Below, piece by piece: positions 1-8,700 of a stretch of 18,310 bases of DNA (position 1 is the stretch's first letter; every line of letters starts with the position of its first letter). Source of the DNA: Chrysochromulina tobinii (taxonomy: Eukaryota > Haptophyta > Prymnesiales > Chrysochromulinaceae); NCBI GenBank assembly GCA_001275005.1, contig JWZX01002364.1, positions 1 to 18,310 on the forward strand, written 5' to 3'. A model generated the notes under the pieces. It was not told the DNA's origin. It ran no database searches and worked only from the letters and a program-made list of their open reading frames with translations. The position numbers and the translations under genes are program-made.

Positions 1-3000
1 CCGCGGCGATGCGGCACGTGTTGTTCATGAACGGGTTGTTGAGGAACTCTGCAGCGGTCAGGTCCGTCTCCCACGTCTCCCAGCCCGCTTCGGCCTTGAT
101 CAAGAGATCCTGTGCGAAGAGGCCCTCCTGGAAGGAGAGGTGCTTGAACTGGTACTGCGCGGGCGCGAGCTCGGTTTGCGCCTCGAGCGTCTTCGTGAGC
201 GGGATCCCCGCGTCCTCCTTGTTGAGGTGCATCCACAGCGTCAGCCCCTCCGTGTTCACCTGGTCGATGAGCAGCGCCGTGGCGACGTGGACTGCCGAGA
301 ACTCGCGCCGGCCGGCGAGCTGGTTGGACACGGCTATGTGTCGAAGCATCGTCAGCCCGAGCATCTGTGCGCGGTTACCCAGGAGCATCTTTAGGTTCGC
401 ATTGACGAGCATCATGACCGTGTCAACGAGCTTCTTGGGCATCGTAAGCTCGATGCGGTTGAGCTCGGTGCGCTGCACCTCGGGTTTGGCTGCCTCGCGC
501 AGATAGTGCGAGCCGTGGCGGAAGACCTCATACACCTCCTTGGCGTCCAGGTTGAGCAGCTTCTTGTTATCCTTATTGCCCGACTGATCGCTGTTCTTCT
601 TCTTGGCCTCTTTCGACGACTCCTCCTGTACCTTCTTCTCGTTGAAGGAAGTGTCGTTTGCGAGCTCCATCGAGAGCGCGGCCTTGCGAGTCGGCCGGTG
701 CTCGCGCTCCTTGCGCTCCTGCTTTTGGTCGCCGCCTTTCGCGTCGCCGCCAACCGGGCCCACAATATCGACGGTCTGGGACAAGGCCGAGCGGTCGAGG
801 TTGAAGAGGCGCAGCCAGTCGTGGATCAGCAGATCGGTCGAGGCCCGGTTGCCTGGAAGCAGGCGCTTCGAGACGGCAGAATCGATGCCGATCTCATAGA
901 GCTCGATGCGGTTCGAGGGCAGCTTGGTCAGGTCCTCGCCCCCCGAGGTGAAGATGAGCACGAGCAGCGAGAGCAGCACGGGGATGCCAGTCGCGTCCAC
1001 GAGGAAGATGAGCTTCTCCTCGAGCAGCCTATCGAGCTCCGCCACGGGCACCGAGCCCTTGAGGCGCTGCCGGAAGAAGTTGTAGTGCTCGATGGCCACC
1101 CCGTTGGACTGCTGCCCGAGAGTGAGGATCTCGTGGAAATGGACCTCGAGCTCGCAGAAGATCGAGACGAAATTGACGCCCAATTTCTCAGCAACCTCGA
1201 TCTGCAAGAGCGCAAACCGGAAGTGCGTCGGGTCGAGGTGGTCAAACTTGTTGTCCATGAACATGCAGTTGACCTGCAGGACGGTCGGGCCCGGTTGGAT
1301 GACAGCCGCCAGATCGGCCTCTTCCTTCTCTTTTTGGGCTGCTCGCATGCTCGGATACACAGGGGCGCGCGTCTCGGCGCTGAGCTCGATGCCGTCCGTG
1401 AGACGGTTGACGAGATCCTTGATTTGGGTGCCTGTCTGCAGCACGATGCGCGCGCGTGTCACGTCGCTCACACAAGTCTCCGGCACGATATTGTCGTTGA
1501 ACCGATCGGCATACAGTTCTAATGCCTTCGTATGGGTCTTGATGGGGTCCTTCAAATCGCCAAATTGGATGTCCTTCTCGAGCTTCTTGCACTCAGGGTC
1601 ATCGCGGGCTACCTCGATCACAAACTTCTTGAGAATCTCCTTCCATGTGGGATTCATCTTCTCGTGCACGATATAGAGCTCATCGGTGCGGAGCATGATC
1701 GACTTCCACAGGCCAGTCGGGTTGTCCAGCAGCTCGAGAGGCTCCTCCTCCTCCTCCCCGCCCTCCGTCGCCTCCCCGCCCTCCGCGCCAGCTTCCAACG
1801 CCGCCGCCCTCTCCTCAGCCGCCTTCCTGGCCGCCGCCTTCTTCTCCTCCTCCGCCTTCTTGGCCGCGGCCTCAGCCGCTTTGGTCTTGGCATTCTTGCT
1901 CTTCGTCGTATCCGTCAGCAAGGCCAAGGTCGCAAGCCGCTTCTTCTCTTGTTGCTTCATGTAGAGGACCCCAAGCTGAACGGCTACCTTGATGGGGAGG
2001 TTCTCACGGCTGTTGATGTCCGCGAGGCTGCAGAAGCCCTCCAGAATCGCCGCCTCGAACTCGCCCTCCACATACGCTTTGGTCGCACAGATCATCTCGA
2101 CGCGGCCCAACGGGCTCACTCCGGTGGCCGTCTTCGGGAGAACAATCTTCTTGTCGAGGTCGATCAGGTACTCGCAGCTCGGCTTGCGCACGGGCATACA
2201 GAAGTTCGACCCGAACGCGTTCTTCTGGCGCCGAGCCGGATCCCACATGGGCTTTCCATCGACAAGGTACTGCCAGGCGTGGGGTCCCCACAGCGTCTCG
2301 AGGTCGTTGCGCACGACAGCGCCGATCTTGCGGTACGCGTCGTCGAGATTCTTGCGCACCTCGCCGAGCGAGAGCAGATGGTCGAAGAAGACGTTACCCT
2401 CCATCTGGATATTGATGACGCGCCGCTGCTGCTCGTTCGTGAGCTGGTTGAGGTTCATCACGATGAAGGTCTTGTTGTACGTTTCGAGCCTGACTCCCTC
2501 CGGGCGCGAGGTGACGAGCACACGGTTGCCCGAAGGCACGACCTCCTTGTGCACAAACTCCTCAATCTGGTCGCGCAGGCCCGCGGCCTCGTCCACGCCG
2601 TCAAGGAGCACCACGAGCGCGCGCATGTCGTACGCCTGCATGAGCATCGTGCACCACGATTCGTACTTCTTGCCGCTGTACACGGACTCGATGTAGCGCT
2701 CAAGCAGAGTTGGCTTCCTTTCGCCCTGGCCCTGTACCTCTTTCTTGTCGTCCTTCTCGCGCAGCAGGTAGATGATACGCTGCACGAAGACGACGATCGG
2801 CACGAGCCGGATGCCATCACCCATGCCCGAGCCGCGCAGTAGCCGATCGGCGAGCGTGTACACCGCCTGCTTGGCCATCCAGGTCTTGCCAGTGCCCGGC
2901 CCGGCACGCACGAGCACCGGCTGTGATGCATGCGAGCCGTTCGCGCGGTTGGGCGAGGGCACCAGGAGCAGAGTGCAGAGATCGAGCACACTGCTGACCT

Positions 3001-4738
3001 TCCACTCGGCAGGGATCACACGCGTGTTATCCAGGGCTTCCGTCGCCGTCGAGATGTGCAGCGTCTGGTCCTTGATGCGCAGGTGGTTGCCCGTGATTGC
3101 ATCCTCGACCATCGCCTCCTTGACCACGATGTCCTCGCAGTAGTTGCACCGCGCGGACTCGTACTCTGCCACAGAGGGGAAGCGCTGCGGGCTGTGGTTG
3201 AACGCGTTCAGCGCGATGGTCACGTAGAGGCTGGACTGGGACGGGATGGTGCACACGTAGCAGCGCGTGCTCTTGTCTTCCATCTCGCGTGCCTCGAGGA
3301 TCCTCACCTGCATCTTGTTCGTGAGGGAGCCGACCTTTTCCGAGTCGGATGCGTTGCAGCCGGAGGTCATTACGAGCGCCTTCTTGCGGTTGAGTGCCCA
3401 CACCTTCTTGTCCTCCGGCACGGCCTCCCCTCCGGGCTGAGGCACCTCGTCGAGGTTGACGGACCCGTCGGCGGTCTTCGAGGTGATCCAGCCCGAGATG
3501 AGCTTTCCATCCACCTTGAGGTAATGGCGCGAGCCAATCTTGACGTCCCACTCGCCCGTCGAGGTCGGATCGACCGGAAAGGGTTCAACCATTGCATCGA
3601 CACAACTTCCCTCGTAGAGAATGAGCAGCCGGGTGCCCGGTTTATAGCGAGGGTTCGAGCTGAGCACCATTGTGAAGGGCGTCGGGTCGACAGTCACCTC
3701 GTTGTCGGTGCCGTCGCGCTTCGAGACGACAGTGTCGTCGCGCAGCCACCGTTGCACCGTCGCCGCCGTACTCTCGGTGGCTCCGGGCTTGCGAAGACCT
3801 ACGCGCGCCCCTTCGCCGCAGCCGTACGCAAGCCACGGGTTCACTCGGACGAGCGCCGCGCGCGGCTGGTCACACTTTTGGTCTCGCCAATCCAAGCGCA
3901 AGAAAATGTAGCCGTCGGTCTGCAAGCCGTCATGCTCCAGCCCATGCTCCGAGCCGAGGAACCACGAATCGTTGAAGATCACACGCTCGGCGAGGGGGGT
4001 CCCCTTGTCAGGAGAGAGGCGCACACGCCCAATGATCTTGCCGCTCGTGAGTGAGCGAATCTCTGTCATGTCTGCCTCGGGCAGCGACGAGATGTCGCCA
4101 TACGAAAGCTCAAAGCTCGCCTCGAAGCAGTTGAACATGAGAACGATGCGGCAGGGTGGCACGTGCTCATGACGCGAGGGCGCCAGGTCATCGTTGCGAC
4201 CGGGCGGCGGCTTCGCCTCGTTGCGGTCGAATTTCACTTCCTGCATCGGAGGGCCGCACTTTTTGATGAGGGCGTCCAGCAAGTTGGGTGCAAGAGGCTT
4301 GCGATTCATGATCTCCTCGGACAGGTAATCAACCTTCTTCCCGCTCGACGGGTTGATGACCTTGACAGCAGGGGTCCCCGCTTTGGGACCCTGCTGCGCG
4401 CTTGGCTGCTCTACGACCGTGGCGAGCTTGCCTCCTTTGCCAGGCGCGGCTGCCGGCGGCGGCGCCCCTTTCGCAGGCGCGGCCAGCGCGGCTGCCGCGA
4501 CAGCCGCGGTGAGCGCACCCTTTGCTGGTGGCGCCGGTGGCGCCCCTTTGCCTGGCGCAGCTGGGGCACCGCCAGTCGGCGCGGCTGGCGGCGCACCCTT
4601 TGCGGCAGGCGCCCCTTTGCCTGGCAGGGATGTTTTGGCGCGATCCGAGTCGAGTTTGCCGCCACTACGCTTTGAATCCTGCTGCGGCAGTTCCGCCGGC
4701 TCGGGCGTCTTCGGCTTGGCTGGCTGCTTCGGCGCCAT
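1..4738 (-). CDS. NACHT/STAND NTPase with nested RelA/SpoT-like domain (C-terminus cut by window edge)
   Basis: The reverse strand is open for 1579 codons from the ATG at 4738 (context AAG-ATG-G, strong Kozak) to base 1, so the C-terminus lies outside the window. Order: residues 1-115 Ala/Pro/Gly/Lys low complexity with PGKGAP-type repeats; about 130-600 a beta-rich N-terminal region ending in a Cys-containing helix-rich stretch; Walker A AGPGTGKTW with K618; Walker B VVLLDGVDE with D713, D716 and E717; sensor-like VTSRPEG near 742; a Lys/Ala/Glu-rich segment near 960-1005; a RelA/SpoT-like module about 1025-1240; then NACHT-type helices (GIPVLLSLLVLIF near 1250, LPSNRIELYE) and FKHLSFQEGL around H1533, typical of the end of NACHT ATPase modules. 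STAND NTPases are ATP-switched signalling or scaffold proteins. No intron is needed. NACHT assignment is firm; ligand, output and missing C-terminal repeats are unknown. Confidence 0.88.
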   Translation of the reverse strand, partial: MAPKQPAKPKTPEPAELPQQDSKRSGGKLDSDRAKTSLPGKGAPAAKGAPPAAPTGGAPAAPGKGAPPAPPAKGALTAAVAAAALAAPAKGAPPPAAAPGKGGKLATVVEQPSAQQGPKAGTPAVKVINPSSGKKVDYLSEEIMNRKPLAPNLLDALIKKCGPPMQEVKFDRNEAKPPPGRNDDLAPSRHEHVPPCRIVLMFNCFEASFELSYGDISSLPEADMTEIRSLTSGKIIGRVRLSPDKGTPLAERVIFNDSWFLGSEHGLEHDGLQTDGYIFLRLDWRDQKCDQPRAALVRVNPWLAYGCGEGARVGLRKPGATESTAATVQRWLRDDTVVSKRDGTDNEVTVDPTPFTMVLSSNPRYKPGTRLLILYEGSCVDAMVEPFPVDPTSTGEWDVKIGSRHYLKVDGKLISGWITSKTADGSVNLDEVPQPGGEAVPEDKKVWALNRKKALVMTSGCNASDSEKVGSLTNKMQVRILEAREMEDKSTRCYVCTIPSQSSLYVTIALNAFNHSPQRFPSVAEYESARCNYCEDIVVKEAMVEDAITGNHLRIKDQTLHISTATEALDNTRVIPAEWKVSSVLDLCTLLLVPSPNRANGSHASQPVLVRAGPGTGKTWMAKQAVYTLADRLLRGSGMGDGIRLVPIVVFVQRIIYLLREKDDKKEVQGQGERKPTLLERYIESVYSGKKYESWCTMLMQAYDMRALVVLLDGVDEAAGLRDQIEEFVHKEVVPSGNRVLVTSRPEGVRLETYNKTFIVMNLNQLTNEQQRRVINIQMEGNVFFDHLLSLGEVRKNLDDAYRKIGAVVRNDLETLWGPHAWQYLVDGKPMWDPARRQKNAFGSNFCMPVRKPSCEYLIDLDKKIVLPKTATGVSPLGRVEMICATKAYVEGEFEAAILEGFCSLADINSRENLPIKVAVQLGVLYMKQQEKKRLATLALLTDTTKSKNAKTKAAEAAAKKAEEEKKAAARKAAEERAAALEAGAEGGEATEGGEEEEEPLELLDNPTGLWKSIMLRTDELYIVHEKMNPTWKEILKKFVIEVARDDPECKKLEKDIQFGDLKDPIKTHTKALELYADRFNDNIVPETCVSDVTRARIVLQTGTQIKDLVNRLTDGIELSAETRAPVYPSMRAAQKEKEEADLAAVIQPGPTVLQVNCMFMDNKFDHLDPTHFRFALLQIEVAEKLGVNFVSIFCELEVHFHEILTLGQQSNGVAIEHYNFFRQRLKGSVPVAELDRLLEEKLIFLVDATGIPVLLSLLVLIFTSGGEDLTKLPSNRIELYEIGIDSAVSKRLLPGNRASTDLLIHDWLRLFNLDRSALSQTVDIVGPVGGDAKGGDQKQERKEREHRPTRKAALSMELANDTSFNEKKVQEESSKEAKKKNSDQSGNKDNKKLLNLDAKEVYEVFRHGSHYLREAAKPEVQRTELNRIELTMPKKLVDTVMMLVNANLKMLLGNRAQMLGLTMLRHIAVSNQLAGRREFSAVHVATALLIDQVNTEGLTLWMHLNKEDAGIPLTKTLEAQTELAPAQYQFKHLSFQEGLFAQDLLIKAEAGWETWETDLTAAEFLNNPFMNNTCRIAA
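1020..1666 (-). other. RelA/SpoT-like nucleotidyltransferase-fold segment inside the NACHT protein
   Basis: Residues about 1025-1240 of the NACHT protein show the spacing of a RelA/SpoT synthetase fold: a helical lead-in, then SDVTRARIVL (D1092, matching the D-x-x-G-x-R strand of ppGpp synthetases), a KFDHLDPTHFRFALL stretch in the place of the NP-x-x-GY-x-S-x-H segment, and CELEVHFHEIL (E1196, E1198, H1200) where synthetases have E-x-Q-x-R-T, followed by EHYNFFR. The expected Tyr of the GY motif is Phe and the Gln is Glu, so classical (p)ppGpp synthesis is doubtful; a changed substrate or a non-catalytic binding role is possible. Read by eye only; no profile search was possible. Confidence 0.5.
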
Positions 4739-4909
4739 CTTCTTAGTCGCCACCCTGCTGGGACCGCTCAACCCAAACACACCACGAATGCGCTCGAGTA
4801 GCGCTCGAGGACCAGGCCGGGCCTGGCTGGTTTCGAGGGGCCAAAAACCCTCGATGTTTGCGATCCCAAACTCGACGCCAAATAGTTTTCCGTTACACGA
4901 AGCATGCAT
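4739..4909 (-). other. possible N-terminal extension of the NACHT protein (alternative ATG at 4909)
   Basis: The NACHT frame stays open upstream of 4738 to a TGA at 4994-4996. It includes one further in-frame ATG at 4909 that would add 57 residues, including LFGVEFGIANIEGFWPLE followed by a basic stretch. The 4909 ATG has a weaker context (G at -3, C at +4) than 4738, so I annotate 4738 as the start. The extension does not look like random GC-rich sequence, and it could be real coding or an upstream exon. Confidence 0.3.
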
Positions 4910-5013
4910 ACCCTGCAACTGCCCATCTTGCAGGGCCTTGCTCAAGCACTGCTTGCTTGCTCGTTTGCCTTTCTCATGATCACGTCCTCTACATCAGCGC
5001 GCGAATGGGCCGC

Positions 5014-5061
5014 AGAGGGTTCGGGTTAGGGTGAGGGTTAGGGTTAGGGCGAGGGTTAGGG
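5014..5061 (+). repeat. interstitial telomere-like array, eight hexamers
   Basis: Eight consecutive hexamers in perfect 6-bp register: AGAGGG, TTCGGG, TTAGGG, TGAGGG, TTAGGG, TTAGGG, CGAGGG, TTAGGG. Four are exact TTAGGG and each of the others differs at one or two positions in its first three bases, with GGG always kept. The G-rich strand is the + strand. The array lies about 280 bp upstream of the NACHT ATG at 4738, or about 105 bp upstream of the alternative ATG at 4909. Confidence 0.9.
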
Positions 5062-5105
5062 CCCGCACCTGCTTCCTGGCCCTGGAGCCTGGAGAACGGG
5101 TACTG

Positions 5106-5376
5106 GTGTAGGGAGTGGTCCACCCAAGGTCCACCCCCCTCTACGACGTCCAACACCGCCCCAGCAAAAACAAAACCTCCCACCCCACCCCCCGTCGCGG
5201 CGTCGGGCGAAAGCGGAGTTCGAGGTGTAGGTTCTCACAAAGGGGGCGCCCATATTGTTCGGGGAGGTGGTACGCTAACCCTGCTAACGTTGGGTGCGTG
5301 CGTGTAGCTAGAAATTATGGTCCGGTCACCAAAGGCATAGCAAACAGCGTTTCCTGTAGCGTGTAGGGAGTGGTCC
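5106..5376 (+). repeat. 16-bp direct repeat pair GTGTAGGGAGTGGTCC
   Basis: The identical 16-mer occurs at 5106-5121 and 5361-5376, 255 bp apart, in otherwise non-repetitive intergenic sequence upstream of the NACHT gene. It could be a duplicated regulatory element or a remnant of a mobile or duplicated segment. The flanks do not match. Confidence 0.7.
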
Positions 5377-5625
5377 GGGAGATCGTGTCTTGGTTTCAAT
5401 TCGAAAACACCAACACGATCACAACCCGACGCGCTCACACGCGAAAATGTAAGTACTAGTAGGCACGTCTGCAGGGCTGCCCTGGCCTGCCGTTACCTCC
5501 TGCATCCCCCGTCGTGCCCCCGCATCGGCTGGGAGGTCACGCCAACCAGCGTCAGCGTTGTCACGCCCCCAAGCTCCTTATGCTCATCACATGCTTATCA
5601 CGCCCCCCCTCTCAGGCCCTACTCA

Positions 5626-5709
5626 GGCCCCTGGTACGCCTGGGGTTCAAGGAGACGCCTGGGACTCATGGAGACGCGCCTGCACTGGCCCCGGGTACGC
5701 CTGGGGGTC
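5626..5709 (+). repeat. imperfect 23-bp direct repeat spanning the stop codon of the tandem sulfotransferase-like gene
   Basis: Bases 5626-5648 and 5687-5709 share a GGCCCC..GGTACGCCTGGGG core with two mismatches, 61 bp apart. The left copy contains two bases of the TGA stop (5647-5649, minus strand) and the right copy lies in the Pro/Gln-rich C-terminal tail, so the tail appears to be repeat-derived. Confidence 0.6.
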
Positions 5710-8700
5710 GTGGACGCTGAGCGGAAAGGGCTTCGGCTGTACGCCAGGGCGCGTACGTGTCTGCGTGCTGACTGGCTCATACTTAAGTGTAACGTCGTTA
5801 TTCGGCATCCGTACGAAGGTGGCGAGGGGGTCCGTTAAGCAGCTCTTGCTCGCCAGCTTGCTCGTGGCGTCCCGCTTCACCAGCTCTCCCGCCATCTTCT
5901 CCGCCCCCTTACCCTTCATCGGCTCGAGAGTGAGGCCGACCAGGTTAAGAGCGTCGCCGAGGCACTTGTTGGCACCCTGAATACCTTCCCAGCACTCCTC
6001 GCTTTGCAGCTGGAGGTCAGTATTGAGGTTCGATACGGCGGTGAATTCGTGCGAAGGGCGTGGGATGCTGCAGTCAAACTCGGTGCCGGCAGGAGCAAAG
6101 CGGTGAAAGTCGGAGAACTGCCTGTCGAGCTCAATTCGGTTGTATTGCACCGTCGCCACCTTGGGGTTCGCCTTGAGCGAGGCGAGCGCAGCCATCCACG
6201 CCACCATCGCACGCTCGTTCTGCGCCGTCTCGCACTCGCTCGGCACATCCTCCTTGGTGCTCTGCCCTTCCGTGATGGCGTTGACGTAGCGCGGGAACAT
6301 CTTGAGCGCGATCGTGCAGTCCGAGGGGGGGCACACGTCGGCGGGCACTTCCTTGCACACGAGATTGCGGATGCGGACGAAGTACTCGGCGAGATTGTAG
6401 TTAAGTCCCGTGTACAGTGAGTCAAAGTCTATAGATGCAGGCGGGATGTAGGTGGGGCTGATGTCCTTTGCCCATGCCGGGGGCTCGGCGAATTTATTGA
6501 GCACGCGCTCGATCGTCATATTGAGCTTGTAGTTGCTTGCGGTCATGATGACGCCAGAGTCCGCGTCGAAGACCGCAGGATTCTGAGGGTGCTTGTTTTC
6601 GCACTCGTCGATCTTGCTCGAGGACCACAACACGTACTGGTCGCCAAACGGCTCCATCAGGTCAAGTATGCATGGGTGGGTGTTGAGTGCCACTCCAAAG
6701 TCCGTCGTGCCGCTCCCGTGGTCAGAGATGATGACGAGCACCTGCGCGCGGCTCGCTTGGGTTGGTGCGGGCGCTCTGATGGCCGCCTTTGTTGGTGCGG
6801 GCGCTCTGATGGCCGCCTTTGTTGGTGCGGGCGCTCTGATGGCCGCCTTTGTTGGTGCAGGTGCTCTGATGGCCGCCTTTGTTGGTGCAGGTGCTGCGAT
6901 CGTGAATCTGGTCGCCTTGGTTGGTGAAGGTACTCCATCTTCTCTGACGGTGTGAGCTGGTGCATCTCGATCTTCGGGGCGAGCTGCCTGTGGTGCATCT
7001 TCAAGCTCGACTGCAGCCATCACGACGTTCTCCGTGGCGATCTCGATCGCGGCGGCGGCGGCGGCCGTCAGGGCATCTTTGTCATCTTTGTCATCCTTGG
7101 GCCCCTTGCGGACGAGGTCCACCTGGTCGTTGGCCAGCCGCTTAAAGGTGGCCTTAGGGTCGGTGGAGCAACTTCTACTGTCTGCGTCCAGGTGCGTCTG
7201 CTGAGGCCCTGCCAGCATCTCGGCCATCATCTCGTCCATCGTCTCGTCGGTCATCTTCTCGGTGGTCAAGCCGACGAGCTCCAGGGCATCGCTGAGGCAC
7301 TTAGCAGGGTCTTTCCAGCAGTCCTCGGCCTGCAGCTGGGCATCGGTGTGGTCGGCCGCTGCGAGTGCGTACGGGGTGGGGAGGTGCGGTATGCTGCAGT
7401 CAAACTCCTCGCCGGTAGGACTGAACCGATGGAAGATCGAGAAGAGCCTGGCTTGTTCATTCCGGTTGAATTGGAACGTCGAGATCTTTGGCTCCTGCTC
7501 GAACGCCGTGAGCATGTCGTTCCACGCCCTCAGCGCATTCTTGTTCTGTTCCTTCATGCACTGGCAGCGAGCTCCGCAGTCAGCAGGAGGCGTGGCAGTA
7601 TCGCCGTAGACGTAATTCGGGAACATCTTGAGCAAGACTGTGCATTCCTCCCTTGGGCATACGGACTCGGGTACGTTCTCACAGACGAGATCTCGCACGC
7701 GGACGAAGTAGTCGGCAAGGTTGTATTTCAGGCCCTTGTACAGCTTGCTCGTGTCAATATTCGGTTTCTTCGATCCATCCGTGAAATCCTCACGGAAGAG
7801 TGCGTCATCAATCTTCTCCTTCATCTTTGGGTTTTCGGCGTGCTCGAGCTTGCCTGTATCCGCGTCGAACATCGCGTCGTGGCTGAGCTCATCCTGGCAC
7901 TCTTTGGTGACTTTGCTCTTCGCCCACAACATGAAGCTTGGCCCAAAGGGCTCGCCAAGGTCCATCACGCAGGGGTGGGCCTTGAGTGCTGCCCCGAGGT
8001 TCGTTGTGCCGCTGCCGTGGTCGGAGATCATTACGAGTACCTGCGCCGCCTTGGCTGCTGCTAACCGGACCGCTTCCTTCTCGGCCGCCGCCGCCTCGGC
8101 CGCCGCCGCCTCGGCCGCCGCCGCCTCAGCCGCCGCCTTCTCAGCCGCCGCCTTCTCGGCCGCCGCCTTGGCCGCCGCCGCCTTCGCCGCCGCCTTGTCA
8201 GCCGCCGCCTTGTCGGCCGCCGCATTCTTGACCGCCGCCCTCTCGGCCGCCGCCTCTGCTTCGGCCGCTCTCTTGGCTTTCTCTGCCTGTTCCTTCTCCC
8301 AAACGGTGATGCTCGCGCGAAACGTGTCGCCCTCCGCGACCCCCTCGGGCAGAATCATCGAGTACGTGACGCCGTCGACGTCAAAGTTGATCTTGCGGTC
8401 AGCGCCGACGCCAGCTGGCACGATCATGTCGAACTCGTAGGTCGGCTCCGGGAGAGGGGCGGTGTTTGCTAGCGCCGGTTTGGGAGCCGCCGTCGGCTGC
8501 CGCACCGGTGCTTGCGCCCGTGGGAGAGGAGCAGTGCGTGGCGCCGGCTTGGGAGCCGCCGTCGGCTGGCGCACCGGTGCTTGTGCTGGCGCCGCCTTGA
8601 TGCCGGCCAGCTCCTTCGCGGCCGCCGCCAGCTCGGCCGCCGCCTTGGCAGCTGCCGCCTTCTCAGCAGCCCTGGCAACCGCGGCTGCGGCCGCTTTCTT

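Larger units (their letters stand above)
4910..5646. other. intergenic region between the NACHT and tandem sulfotransferase-like genes
   Basis: I see no supported gene here. It holds the telomere-like array, the 16-bp direct repeat pair (5106 and 5361) and a repeat that crosses the stop codon of the next gene (5626-5709). Short open frames in this interval have no recognisable domain and are composed of repeat or low-complexity sequence. It must contain the NACHT promoter and the 3' end of the 5647-8976 gene. Confidence 0.6.

Noticed and set aside
506-1522. Plus-strand 338-codon open frame, Leu/Val/Glu-rich
   Set aside because: It lies opposite the NACHT protein, whose RelA/SpoT-like and helical motifs read cleanly on the minus strand. 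The plus-strand product is a typical GC-rich antisense shadow with no domain.
1532-2842. Plus-strand 436-codon open frame
   Set aside because: Antisense to the Walker B and Ala/Lys-rich parts of the NACHT protein. Leu/Arg-rich shadow composition, no recognisable motif.
2930-4054. Plus-strand 374-codon open frame
   Set aside because: Antisense to the N-terminal region and P-loop approach of the NACHT protein; no motif, His/Arg/Leu-rich shadow.
6761-6900. Regular 30-bp repeats considered as a CRISPR array
   Set aside because: The units are directly adjacent with no spacers, are in frame with a coding sequence and encode a Pro/Ala/Lys decapeptide. This is a coding minisatellite in a eukaryote.
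6952-8064. Plus-strand 370-codon open frame opposite the first sulfotransferase-like domain
   Set aside because: The minus strand has conservation between three paralogous domains; the plus frame is not shared by the paralogue copies and has no domain.
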